Assembly: GCA_964548225.1 (NCBI GenBank)
Contig: CAZJQP010000046.1
Location: 1 to 38,065, forward strand
Direction: 5' to 3'
Length of the DNA stretch: 38,065 bases
Source: CALMEH01 sp964548225
Lineage (GTDB): Bacteria > Acidobacteriota > Blastocatellia > Pyrinomonadales > Pyrinomonadaceae
The number at the start of each line of letters is the position of its first letter. Position 1 is the first letter of the stretch. The notes below the pieces were generated by a model. That model saw only the letters and a program-made list of their open reading frames with translations, was not told where the DNA came from and did not search any database. Made by a program: the position numbers and the translations under genes. Below, in pieces: positions 8,671 to 16,127 of this stretch.

Positions 8671-8680
8671 GTAGAGTGAA

Positions 8681-8829
8681 GCGGCTAGCTTGATGAAGTT
8701 TATCGAGACCCCGCCGCCAACTCTTCTCCGAGCGCAGTTTGCTATTGCGCTTGACCACCTTCCGAGCGTTCCTTCAGTTGTCCTTCCGATTATGAGCCTT
8801 GTCAGTAATGACAAGGCTCTCCTGCTTTT
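8681..8829 (+). ncRNA. Candidate sigma-54-driven small RNA (about 150 nt)
   Basis: No ORF fits this stretch, which is more GC-rich than its surroundings. From the predicted start it can fold into hairpin 1 (GCGGC 8681-8685 with GCCGC 8713-8717, inside it CTTGAT 8689-8694 with ATCGAG 8702-8707), hairpin 2 (AGCGCA 8731-8736 with TGCGCT 8746-8751) and a perfect 11-bp terminal hairpin (8794-8804 / 8809-8819, loop GTAA). The segments between them are C/U-rich and repetitive: TTCTCCGAGCG, CCTTCCGAGCG and CCTTCCGATT. Such unpaired pyrimidine segments could pair with purine-rich ribosome binding sites. I do not recognise it as a known RNA family. Alternatives are a leader of the gene at 9133 or a known acidobacterial motif that I cannot identify by eye. 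Confidence 0.6.
8794..8829 (+). terminator. Terminal hairpin of the candidate small RNA
   Basis: GAGCCTTGTCA (8794-8804) pairs perfectly with TGACAAGGCTC (8809-8819) around a GTAA tetraloop. The sequence that follows, TCCTGCTTTTA, is T-rich but broken, so termination may be incomplete and some transcripts might reach the gene at 9133. Confidence 0.55.
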
Positions 8830-8953
8830 AAATGGCTTATTTATTGTGGTTTAGCGTAATTCAATCAATTTGATTTACAATTTTTGTATGTTCGTCCGAA
8901 AAAGATTTCAAAGTGATGGATAAATTATCTTTTTGCGAGAAATTAACAAAATC

Positions 8954-8972
8954 TGTCACTTTTCAGGTGACA
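8954..8972. promoter_or_regulatory. Operator-like palindrome TGTCAC-N7-GTGACA
   Basis: The perfect 6-base half-sites TGTCAC (8954-8959) and GTGACA (8967-8972) are 7 bases apart, the geometry of a dimeric helix-turn-helix binding site. It lies about 160 bases upstream of the flavo-iron-sulfur gene. A weak stem-loop is the alternative. No regulator gene is adjacent. Confidence 0.4.
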
Positions 8973-8984
8973 AAATTTGTGCGC

Positions 8985-9016
8985 TTCAATCAATTTGAAC
9001 GTTCAAATTGATTGAA
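8985..9016. promoter_or_regulatory. 32-bp perfect palindrome upstream of the redox operon
   Basis: The half-site TTCAATCAATTTGAAC is followed directly by its exact reverse complement, 32 bases with no loop. Fourteen bases of the same half-site recur as a direct repeat at 8860-8873, and AATTGATTT follows again at 9016-9024. A spacer-free palindrome with additional half-sites suggests a protein-binding operator array rather than an RNA hairpin. The gene that it would control starts at 9133. The remainder of 8830-9132 is AT-rich and shows no gene. Confidence 0.55.
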
Positions 9017-9132
9017 ATTGATTTAATATGACATAGCTTTCCGGTAAAGTTTCCACAACCGTTGAAGAATAATCGAAAAAATATTATGTTTTAGACAGAG
9101 AATATCTTCTCAAAAAGGAATCAAAGTCGAAA

Positions 9133-10920
9133 GTGAAACCAACTGATATAACAGACCCCGAATATTTTCATAAAGTCGTTGACTGTCAATATGCTTGTCC
9201 GGCGCATACGCCTGTTCCTGAATACATTCGTTTGATTGCTGAGGGAAAATACACGGAAGCCTATATGATAAATTGGGATTCCAATGTTTTTCCGGGCATT
9301 TTGGGACGAACGTGCGACCGTCCGTGCGAACCGGCGTGTCGGCGCGGGCGCGTCGAGCAAGAACCTGTGGCGATTTGTCGTTTAAAAAGAGTTGCGGCGG
9401 ATAATAAAAACGGCGTGAAGGAATTGATGCCGCAAGCACCTTTTACGCCGAACGGGAAGAAAGTCGCGTTGATTGGCGCAGGTCCGGCTTCTTTGACAGT
9501 TGCCAGAGATTTAGCTCCGCTCGGTTATGAACTGCATCTTTTTGACGAATTGAAAAAAGGCGGCGGATTTATGTTGAGCCAGATTCCTTCGTTTCGTCTG
9601 CCGGAAAGCGTGTTGGATGAAGAAGTAAATTATATTTTGGATTTGGGTGTTCATACGCATTTCAATCATTATGTCGAAAGTTTGAAAGCGGTTTTGGAGA
9701 AAGATTACGACGCGGTTTTCGTCGGCACGGGCGCACCTCGCGGAAAGGATTTGCCGAAATTGCCGGGACGTTGGGACACGCAGGAAAATATTCACATCGG
9801 CATAAATTGGCTCGGTAGTGTCGCGTTTGAGCATACGACGAAAATCGGCAGAAGAGTAATTGTCGTCGGTGGCGGAAATACGGCGATGGATTGTTGTCGA
9901 ACTTCGCGCAGACTCGGCGGCGAAGATGTCAAAGTCATCGTCCGTTCGCCGTTTGCCGATATGAAAGCGTCACCGTGGGAAAAGGAAGACGCGATGCACG
10001 AAGATATTCCGATTTGGGACAATCACACGCCGAAATCGTTTGTCGTGGAAGACGGCAAATTAAAAGGAATGACGTTTGAAAAAGTCGAAGCGGTTTATGA
10101 CGAAAACGGCAAGCGAAAATTAGTTCCGACGGGCGAGCCTGATGTTTTTGTCGAAGCCGACGACGTGATTTTGGCAATCGGACAAGACAATGCTTTTCCG
10201 TGGATCGAGCGCGACATCGGCGTTGAATTCGGCGAATGGGATATGCCCGTAGTTGATAGAATCACGTTTCAATCAACGCACCCGAAGGTATTTTTCGGCG
10301 GCGACGCGGCGTTTGGACCGGAAAACATCATCACCGCTGTCGCACACGGACATCAGGCGGCGGTTTCGATTCATCGTTTGTGTCAAGGTGAAGATGTTCA
10401 CGACCGTCTGCCGCCGTTCGTCAATCTGCAAAGCGCGAAAATGGGCATTCACGAATGGGCTTACGATTCGGAAATTGCCCACGACGAGCGTTACATCGTG
10501 CCGCAAGCCGACAAATCAATCACGCTCAAAGACCGCAAACAGGAAGTCGAACTCGGTTTTAGCCAGTTGGAAGGTTTCAAAGAAGCGCAAAGATGCTTAA
10601 ATTGCGACGCGCAGACTGTTTTCACCGAATCGAAATGTATTGAATGCGATGCCTGTGTTGATATTTGTCCAACGGCTTGCATCACTTTTACAGGAAACGC
10701 CGAAGAACCCGAACTTCGCGCAAAATTAAAAGTTCCGGCGATGAATCTGAAACAAGATTTATACGTTTCCGATGAACTGAAAACAACCCGCGTAATGGTC
10801 AAAGACGAAGACGTTTGCCTACACTGCGGCTTATGCGCCGAACGCTGTCCGACCGCCGCTTGGGATATGCAGAAGTTTTTCTATAACGTCACGAAAACTT
10901 ATACGGGTTGCGGAAAATAG
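9133..10920 (+). CDS. GltD/NfnL-like NAD(P)-FAD oxidoreductase with C-terminal 2x[4Fe-4S] ferredoxin domain
   Basis: The 595-residue protein probably moves electrons between NAD(P)H and ferredoxin for the following KorAB. The N-terminal GltD-type Fe-S domain has Cys18/Cys22 (CQYACP) and Cys61/65/69/82 (CDRPCEPAC, IC). The FAD fold begins VALIGAGPAS from 111. The NAD(P) fold contains VIVVGGGNTAMDCC at about 241-254. FGGDAA...AVAHGHQAA is the C-terminal FAD-contact motif. Two ferredoxin motifs, CIECDACVDICPTAC (502-516) and CLHCGLCAERCP (562-573), end the protein. The GTG start at 9133 is used because no ATG precedes MKPTD in frame; AAGGA lies 13 bases upstream, rather far. It is followed by korA after a 15-bp-stem hairpin. 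The alternatives, a glutamate synthase small subunit or an NfnL, are less likely given the neighbours. Confidence 0.85.
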   Translation: MKPTDITDPEYFHKVVDCQYACPAHTPVPEYIRLIAEGKYTEAYMINWDSNVFPGILGRTCDRPCEPACRRGRVEQEPVAICRLKRVAADNKNGVKELMPQAPFTPNGKKVALIGAGPASLTVARDLAPLGYELHLFDELKKGGGFMLSQIPSFRLPESVLDEEVNYILDLGVHTHFNHYVESLKAVLEKDYDAVFVGTGAPRGKDLPKLPGRWDTQENIHIGINWLGSVAFEHTTKIGRRVIVVGGGNTAMDCCRTSRRLGGEDVKVIVRSPFADMKASPWEKEDAMHEDIPIWDNHTPKSFVVEDGKLKGMTFEKVEAVYDENGKRKLVPTGEPDVFVEADDVILAIGQDNAFPWIERDIGVEFGEWDMPVVDRITFQSTHPKVFFGGDAAFGPENIITAVAHGHQAAVSIHRLCQGEDVHDRLPPFVNLQSAKMGIHEWAYDSEIAHDERYIVPQADKSITLKDRKQEVELGFSQLEGFKEAQRCLNCDAQTVFTESKCIECDACVDICPTACITFTGNAEEPELRAKLKVPAMNLKQDLYVSDELKTTRVMVKDEDVCLHCGLCAERCPTAAWDMQKFFYNVTKTYTGCGK

Positions 10921-10927
10921 ATTTTTT

Positions 10928-11001
10928 GACAACGGATTACACAAATTTCACAGATTAAAAATCTTAAAAATCAATCTGTCTGATCCGTGTAATCCGTTGT
11001 C
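10928..11001. repeat. Intergenic inverted repeat before korA
   Basis: GACAACGGATTACAC (10928-10942) pairs perfectly with 10987-11001, and inside it ACAGATT (10950-10956) pairs with AATCTGT. Only 13 bases separate the right arm from the korA start, and no clear ribosome binding site is present there. The wording (GGATTACAC, CACAGATT) belongs to a widespread class of intergenic palindromes of environmental bacteria. It could attenuate or differentially process the operon mRNA. Confidence 0.75.
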
Positions 11002-11014
11002 AATTTTTTTCATA

Positions 11015-12814
11015 ATGAACGAAATAAAAACTAACGATTTTGTTATCAGATTTGCCAACGTCAACGGCACGGGGTCGGCGAGTGCGAACGCGCTTTTTAC
11101 GAAGGCTATTTTTCGGATGGGAATTCCTGTAACGCCGAAAAATATTTTTCCGTCGAACATTCAGGGCTTGCCGACGTGGTATGAAGTCCGTGTCAGCGAA
11201 CGCGGATTTTTAGGCAGACGCGAAGGCGTGGATTTTATGGTTTGCGTCAATCCGCAAAGTATGAAAAAGGACGTGGCGGACGTGAAAACGGGCGGATATT
11301 TTTTGTATGACAGCACGAAACCGCTTCACGCCGAATTTATCCGCGAAGACATAAATTATCTCGGAATCCCGATGACCGCACTCTGCAACGAGGCTTTTAC
11401 CGATGCGCGGCAGAGACAGCTTTTCAAAAATATCGTCTATGTCGGCGCGTTGTCGAAGTTTTTTGATATTGAATTTGGAGCTATTGAAGGTCTTCTGGGC
11501 GAACAGTTCAAAGGCAAAGAAAGATTGATTGAGCCGAACATCAAGGCTCTGAAAATGGGCGTTGAATACGTCGAAAAAAACTTTGAATTTCCGCTTCCGA
11601 TTCGTGTTGAACGGCGCGACCTTTTGGGCGATAAAATTCTCGTCAACGGCAATACAGCGTGCGCTCTCGGCGCGATTTACGGCGGCGCGACAGTTGCCGC
11701 GTGGTATCCGATTACGCCTTCAACGAGCGTTGTTGACGCATTTTCAAAATATGCTGAAAAACTCAGAATTGACAAAGAAACGGGCAGAAAAAATTTCGCC
11801 ATCGTCCAAGCCGAAGACGAACTTGCGGCAATCGGAATGGTCATCGGCGCAAATTGGAACGGCGCGAGAAGTTTCACGGCAACATCAGGTCCGGGCGTTT
11901 CTCTGATGAACGAATTTCTCGGTTTGGCATATTTCGCCGAAATCCCGACGGTTTTGATTGACGTTCAACGCACCGGACCTTCGACCGGAATGCCGACGCG
12001 CACACAGCAATCCGACATTCTCGAAGCCGCTTACGCCGCGCACGGCGACACAAAGCACGTTTTGCTTTTTCCTGCTTCGCCGAAAGAATGTTTTGAAATG
12101 ACCGCGCAGACGTTTGATTTAGCCGAACAGCTTCAAACGCCCGTGATTTTGATGACTGACCTCGATTTGGGAATGAATGACCACGTTTGCCAGCCTTTGA
12201 AATGGGATGACCAAACCGCCTACAATCGCGGCAAAGTTTTGGACGCAGACGCGCTCGAAAACATCGAAAGATTCGGACGATATTTAGATTCCGACGGCGA
12301 CGGCGTGCCGTATCGGACAATTCCCGCGACACACGCCACCAAAGGCGCGTTTTTCACACGCGGCTCGTCGCACGACGAATACGCCGTCTATACCGAAGAC
12401 AGCGGCGCGTATCAGCGAAGTATGGAACGCCTTTTGCGAAAATGGGAAACTGCGAAAAAAATAGTTCCCGCGCCCGAATTTTATCAAACCGAAAACAATT
12501 CAAAATACGGCGTTTTGTTTTTCGGCACTTCGACCTACGCGGCGGAAGAAGCCATCGAATTACTCAAAGATGAAGGCATCACACTCGACGCAATGCGCGT
12601 CCGCGCCTTTCCGTTCAGCGCGGAATTCGCCGAATTTATCGAATCGCACGAAAAAATCTTCGTCATCGAACAAAACCGCGACGCGCAATTCAAAAGCCTG
12701 ATGATGATTGAACTCGGCACAAATCCCGAAAAACTCGTTTCCGTCCTGAATTTCGACGGAATGCCGATAACCGCCGACAATATTTTGAAGCAGATTAAGG
12801 AGAATTTGAAATGA
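11015..12814 (+). CDS. korA: 2-oxoacid:ferredoxin oxidoreductase, fused gamma-alpha subunit
   Basis: This 599-residue subunit, with KorB, converts a 2-oxoacid (probably 2-oxoglutarate) plus CoA to acyl-CoA, CO2 and reduced ferredoxin. The gamma domain covers about 1-190 (FANVNGTGSASANALFTKAI). The alpha/pyrophosphate domain follows (GNTACALGAIYGGATVAAWYP, QAEDELAAIGMVIGANWNGA, TATSGPGVSLM, QRTGPSTGMPTRTQQSD). The fused gamma-alpha layout is typical of KorA-type enzymes. ATG 11015 is chosen over TTG 10997, which lies inside the upstream hairpin. It ends one base before the brnT start codon. Fragments matching its own C-terminus recur at 13298-13313 and 13733-13822. Assignment to 2-oxoglutarate rather than pyruvate or another 2-oxoacid is by family only. 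Confidence 0.9.
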   Translation: MNEIKTNDFVIRFANVNGTGSASANALFTKAIFRMGIPVTPKNIFPSNIQGLPTWYEVRVSERGFLGRREGVDFMVCVNPQSMKKDVADVKTGGYFLYDSTKPLHAEFIREDINYLGIPMTALCNEAFTDARQRQLFKNIVYVGALSKFFDIEFGAIEGLLGEQFKGKERLIEPNIKALKMGVEYVEKNFEFPLPIRVERRDLLGDKILVNGNTACALGAIYGGATVAAWYPITPSTSVVDAFSKYAEKLRIDKETGRKNFAIVQAEDELAAIGMVIGANWNGARSFTATSGPGVSLMNEFLGLAYFAEIPTVLIDVQRTGPSTGMPTRTQQSDILEAAYAAHGDTKHVLLFPASPKECFEMTAQTFDLAEQLQTPVILMTDLDLGMNDHVCQPLKWDDQTAYNRGKVLDADALENIERFGRYLDSDGDGVPYRTIPATHATKGAFFTRGSSHDEYAVYTEDSGAYQRSMERLLRKWETAKKIVPAPEFYQTENNSKYGVLFFGTSTYAAEEAIELLKDEGITLDAMRVRAFPFSAEFAEFIESHEKIFVIEQNRDAQFKSLMMIELGTNPEKLVSVLNFDGMPITADNILKQIKENLK

Positions 12815-12815
12815 T

Positions 12816-13112
12816 ATGCGGTTTGATTTCGAGTGGGATTCGAGAAAAGCGAAAAGCAACATTAACAAACATCAAATCAGCTTTGAACGTGCCACAACAA
12901 TTTTCCGAGACCCGAATATTCTTTCGATTCCCGACGAAGATCATAGCGAATCTGAAGAAAGATGGCTTACAATGGGATTAGATGAAAGCGGAATTTTGCT
13001 TGTAATTTCGCATACGTTCAAATTTATGGGCAAAGACGTTTACAAAGTTAGAATTATTTCGGCACGCAAAGTGACCAAAGCAGAGGTGAAACAATATGAA
13101 GAAGGAATATGA
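12816..13112 (+). CDS. brnT: BrnT-family ribonuclease toxin
   Basis: The 98-residue protein has the complete BrnT pattern: FEWDSRKAKSNINKHQISFE at 4-23, ERATTIFRDP, an acidic middle, ERWLTMGLDESGILLVISHT and the C-terminal VRIISARKVTKAEVKQYEE. BrnT is an RNase that stops growth by cutting RNA and is neutralised by BrnA, which also represses the pair. The ATG lies one base after the korA stop, so it is probably read by coupling to korA. It overlaps brnA by 17 bases, as is usual. It sits between two subunit genes of one enzyme, an unusual place. Confidence 0.9.
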   Translation: MRFDFEWDSRKAKSNINKHQISFERATTIFRDPNILSIPDEDHSESEERWLTMGLDESGILLVISHTFKFMGKDVYKVRIISARKVTKAEVKQYEEGI

Positions 13113-13290
13113 TTTTTCAAAAGGCATCAGAGGCAAATTTTATTACGCGGATGCCGAATTTAATTTACCGATTTATCTCGAACCTGAAATTGAGGAATTT
13201 GTCCGAAAATTAGCGAAAGAAAAAGATGTCGAAAGAAGCCAAATCGTCAATCAGCTTTTGAGAAAAGATAAGGAAATTATCGAGATTTAA
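13096..13290 (+). CDS. brnA: BrnA-like antitoxin
   Basis: The 64-residue protein begins MKKEYDFSKGIRGKF, the typical BrnA opening, and ends with a ribbon-helix-helix-like half (INLPIYLEPEIEEFVRKLAKEK-type strand and helices, DVERSQIVNQLLRKD). It should bind BrnT and DNA. It overlaps the end of brnT. The basic RGKFYYADAEFNLPI section provides the DNA-contacting strand. At 64 residues it is slightly short for the family but complete. A BrnA-type operator would be expected before brnT, yet that position is inside korA coding sequence. Confidence 0.8.
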   Translation: MKKEYDFSKGIRGKFYYADAEFNLPIYLEPEIEEFVRKLAKEKDVERSQIVNQLLRKDKEIIEI

Positions 13291-13297
13291 ATTCTGC

Positions 13298-13313
13298 GCT
13301 GACAATATTTTGA
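13298..13313 (+). other. 16-base copy of the korA 3' end (ADNIL codons) before the HigA-like gene
   Basis: GCTGACAATATTTTGA matches korA 12773-12788 (GCCGACAATATTTTGA) at 15 of 16 bases and in the same sense; both encode A-D-N-I-L in phase. It lies between brnA and the HigA-like start codon. On its own it could be chance, but a second, longer korA-tail fragment lies at 13733-13822. Confidence 0.5.
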
Positions 13314-13714
13314 TGACATACAATCCAAAAATTTACGGAATGCTTTTGGCGGACACCTTGCCCGGCGTTATCGAATCGGACGCGGAATATGAACGCCTCG
13401 AAGAGATTTTCGATAAACTAATCAGCAAAGGCGAAGAAAAAATGTCGCCCGAAGAAAATCGTCTTTTCGGGCTGTTAGCAAATCTTTTGGAAGAATACGA
13501 AGCGCGAACGCTCGCGCCCGTTCCCGATTTGAGTCCGCGAGAAATTTTGTCGTTTCTGATGCGCGAAAACAATCTGAAACAAACCGATATGACCGAGATT
13601 TTCGGCACACAAAGCATCGTTTCCGAAGTCCTCGCCGGAAAACGCGAGATTACAAAATCGCAAGCCAAGGCTTTAGCAGAGAGGTTTGCGATGAAGATTG
13701 AGGCGTTTATTTGA
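13313..13714 (+). CDS. HigA-like helix-turn-helix antitoxin, no adjacent toxin
   Basis: The 133-residue protein has an acidic helical N-terminal half (IESDAEYERLEEIFDKLISK, PEENRLFGLLANLLEEYEA) and a C-terminal XRE-type helix-turn-helix (PREILSFLMRENNLKQTDMTEIFG, SIVSEVLAGKREITKSQAKALAERF), the layout of HigA antitoxins. These normally follow a HigB toxin of about 100 residues. Here the gene upstream is brnA and no HigB is seen, so it is an orphan, either a regulator or a remnant. ATG 13313 is preferred to TTG 13310. There is no strong ribosome binding site. Confidence 0.8.
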   Translation: MTYNPKIYGMLLADTLPGVIESDAEYERLEEIFDKLISKGEEKMSPEENRLFGLLANLLEEYEARTLAPVPDLSPREILSFLMRENNLKQTDMTEIFGTQSIVSEVLAGKREITKSQAKALAERFAMKIEAFI

Positions 13715-13732
13715 ATCGAATGATTTTTTAGA

Positions 13733-13822
13733 AATGTTGAAATATTGTTTGCGATTTTGAATTACGACAGAATACCGATAACCGCTGAATGTATTTATAG
13801 GGAGACTAAGCAGTATGATTAG
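13733..13822 (+). pseudogene. Decayed copy of the KorA C-terminus
   Basis: In one frame this stretch reads NVEILFAILNYDRIPITAEC and then IYRETKQYD before TAG 13820-13822. The KorA C-terminus reads NPEKLVSVLNFDGMPITADN and then ILKQIKENLK. About 13 of the first 20 residues are identical, and 27 of 31 bases match between about 13756-13786 and 12746-12776. It has no start codon of its own and stops inside the start of the following TPR gene. It marks where a korA end once stood next to downstream genes, either the original end displaced by an insertion or a duplicate made with it. Confidence 0.7.
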
Positions 13823-14960
13823 TTTTAAGGAACGTTTTTTTGTATTTTTTGCCATTATATTTATCAGTGTAGGAAACATTTCTGCATTATCTTTCAAAAC
13901 ATTCTCTAAGATACAATTTGAGACATCAAATCTAAATTATGTTGCGAGAGATGAATTTGATGACTTAATGAAATCGGCTTTTGATTTATACACTAAAAAA
14001 AAGTTTGATGATGCTTTGGCGATTTGTGCGAGAGCTAAAGAAATGAAGCCATCTGATTTCAGACCTTTTTATATTGCCGGAATTGTTTATATGGCGCAGT
14101 GGAAGATGAAAAGTGCCTCGGAAGAATTTGCCTTAGCAATCTCCTTAAACCCGAAAGAGAAAAGGCTACATCTCTTAAAAGCCAAGGCAGATCGTTTTCG
14201 CAATGCCAAAGAAGATTCTATTGCATCTGCTCAAAAAGCGATAGAATTAGATCCAAATTACGCGGAGGCGTATATTATTCTTGGAGAGGCTTATTCGATT
14301 GGTGGTTCTGATAAAAATAAATCCATTGAAGCCTATAAAATGGCAATTAAATTAAAACCTGAGTTGGTTCAAACATATTGCCAATTAGGAATGCAATTAA
14401 CCTCGAAAGATGATAAGGGAGCAGAGGACGCTTACAAAACAGGAATGAATATCGACCCGCAAAAGATGGCTTGCCGCTTTGACTTGGGCAGGCTACTTGT
14501 CAAACAAGGACGGTTGGCAGAAGCACGGGTAATTTGGAATGAAAGAACTTCGGACACTGATAATACTTTTCCAAACTTCATTACTGTCCTTGAACGTGCT
14601 GAAAAATTAGAACAAGCAAAAGTTAATTTGGCAAAGAAACCTAATGATCCTGAAACACTTTTGCAAATGGGCTTAATGGTAATGGATGGAGAGTCTTGGG
14701 TTGTTGATGGCAGACAAGAACGTGCAATCGTTTACTTCAAGAAGGCTTTGGACATAAATCCGACTTTTGCTAAAGCCCAATATGCAATTTGTAAAGCATA
14801 CGTTGAAATTGCTGATACTTTTAAGGAGAAAAATAAAGATTTGGATTTAGAGCTTGCTAAGCTAAGAAAAATGGATGCCAAACTTGCGGATGAAATTGTT
14901 GAGTATCGCAAGACTTATTCTGGTGGATTAAAAACTACAAGTGGAACTATAAATCAATAA
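13815..14960 (+). CDS. TPR repeat protein with N-terminal export signal (AT-rich)
   Basis: The 381-residue protein starts with a basic-hydrophobic segment (MISFKERFFVFFAIIFISVG) that looks like a signal peptide or anchor. TPR pairs follow: AFDLYTKKKFDDALAICARA, SASEEFALAISLNP, SIASAQKAIELDPNYAEAYI, SIEAYKMAIKLKPELVQTY, EDAYKTGMNIDPQKMACRF and AIVYFKKALDINPTFAKAQY. The partner is unknown. GGAG lies 11 bases before the ATG. The codons are clearly more A/T-rich than those of korA and korB on either side (many TTA, AAT, ATT), which suggests separate origin. It ends 13 bases before korB and may carry korB translation in the same transcript. Confidence 0.8.
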   Translation: MISFKERFFVFFAIIFISVGNISALSFKTFSKIQFETSNLNYVARDEFDDLMKSAFDLYTKKKFDDALAICARAKEMKPSDFRPFYIAGIVYMAQWKMKSASEEFALAISLNPKEKRLHLLKAKADRFRNAKEDSIASAQKAIELDPNYAEAYIILGEAYSIGGSDKNKSIEAYKMAIKLKPELVQTYCQLGMQLTSKDDKGAEDAYKTGMNIDPQKMACRFDLGRLLVKQGRLAEARVIWNERTSDTDNTFPNFITVLERAEKLEQAKVNLAKKPNDPETLLQMGLMVMDGESWVVDGRQERAIVYFKKALDINPTFAKAQYAICKAYVEIADTFKEKNKDLDLELAKLRKMDAKLADEIVEYRKTYSGGLKTTSGTINQ

Positions 14961-14973
14961 GTAAAAATATTTT

Positions 14974-16026
14974 ATGTCATACGTTCGTTCAATATTTCGG
15001 CATCCGGCATTGCCCAAGAATGATTTGGGTTATACGGTTGATTATTATGAAGGCTCGCTTTCGACCTTGTGCGCGGGTTGCGGTCACGATTCGATTAGCG
15101 CGGCGGTTGCTCAGGCTTGTTTTGAATTGAACATCGAACCGCATCGCGTAGCGAAACTTTCGGGTATCGGTTGCAGTTCAAAAACTCCGGCTTATTTTTT
15201 GTCGAATTCGCACGGATTTAACTCGGTTCACGGGCGGATGCCTTCTGTGGCGACGGGCGCGAATCTGGCGAATCGGGATTTGATTTATCTCGGCGTTTCC
15301 GGCGACGGCGATACGGCTTCGATTGGGATGGGGCAGTTTGTCCACGTCGTCCGACGTAATCTCGATATGGTTTATATCGTGATGAACAACGGCTGTTACG
15401 GCTTGACGAAAGGACAGGATTCGGCGACGGCGGACAACGGCTCAAAGAATAAATCCGGCTCGGTCAATCTGTTTGAAGCGATTGATTTGGCGAGTTTGGC
15501 AATGGAACTCGGCGCGACGTTTGTCGGGCAGAGCTTTTCGGGCGACAAGGAACAACTCACGCCTCTGATTAAAGCCGCCGTCAATCATCGCGGATTCGCG
15601 TTTCTGAACGTCATTTCGCCGTGTGTAACTTTCAACAACAACGCCGGTTCGACCAAATCTTACGATTACGTCCGCGAACATCAAGAAGCCACCGCAACCT
15701 TCGATTTTGTGCCGATTGAACGCGAAATCAAAACTCAATACTCGGAGGGAACAACGCAAGATTTAACGATGCACGACGGCTCGGTGATTCGGCTCAACAA
15801 ACTCGCCAAAGACTGGAATCCGCTTGACAGAGTTTCGGCAATGAACGCCGTCCAAACCGCCAAATCAAAAGGCGAAATTTTAACGGGTTTGCTTTATATG
15901 AATCCCGATTCGACCGATTTGCACGAACTTCTGCGAACAAGCGAAACGCCTTTGAATAATTTAACGCAGACGGAACTCTGTCCGGGCGCGGAGATTTTGG
16001 AAGGAATTAACTCGAGTTTTCGGTAA
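14974..16026 (+). CDS. korB: 2-oxoacid:ferredoxin oxidoreductase, beta subunit
   Basis: The 350-residue subunit binds thiamine pyrophosphate and a [4Fe-4S] cluster. CAGCGH and KLSGIGCSS supply early cysteines, with another at C in NVISPCVTFNN. The TPP motif is GDGDTASIGMG (from about 110) through MNNGCYGLTKGQ (from about 137), the usual GDG...NN spacing. It pairs with KorA, from which it is now separated by 2.16 kb of accessory genes, an odd arrangement since the two are normally adjacent or overlapping. Codon use matches korA, not the TPR gene between them. A 36-bp hairpin follows. Confidence 0.95.
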   Translation: MSYVRSIFRHPALPKNDLGYTVDYYEGSLSTLCAGCGHDSISAAVAQACFELNIEPHRVAKLSGIGCSSKTPAYFLSNSHGFNSVHGRMPSVATGANLANRDLIYLGVSGDGDTASIGMGQFVHVVRRNLDMVYIVMNNGCYGLTKGQDSATADNGSKNKSGSVNLFEAIDLASLAMELGATFVGQSFSGDKEQLTPLIKAAVNHRGFAFLNVISPCVTFNNNAGSTKSYDYVREHQEATATFDFVPIEREIKTQYSEGTTQDLTMHDGSVIRLNKLAKDWNPLDRVSAMNAVQTAKSKGEILTGLLYMNPDSTDLHELLRTSETPLNNLTQTELCPGAEILEGINSSFR

Positions 16027-16033
16027 GAATTTT

Positions 16034-16116
16034 TTTGCCCGCGAATTTACGCGAATGAACGCGAATTAAAGACCATTTTCTTAATTCGCGTTCATTCGCG
16101 TAAATTCGCGGGCAAA
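16034..16116. terminator. 36-bp perfect hairpin between the convergent korB and pntB
   Basis: The left arm 16034-16069 and right arm 16081-16116 match perfectly over 36 bases with an 11-nt loop; each arm is built of CGCGAAT(T/G) words about 10 bases apart. T-runs flank both outer ends, so it can end transcription from both sides. The GCGAATTTACGCGAATGAAC-type sequence is a recurrent intergenic palindrome in environmental bacteria, so this may be a repeat element used as terminator. Confidence 0.85.
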
Positions 16117-16127
16117 TCTCTTTAAAA

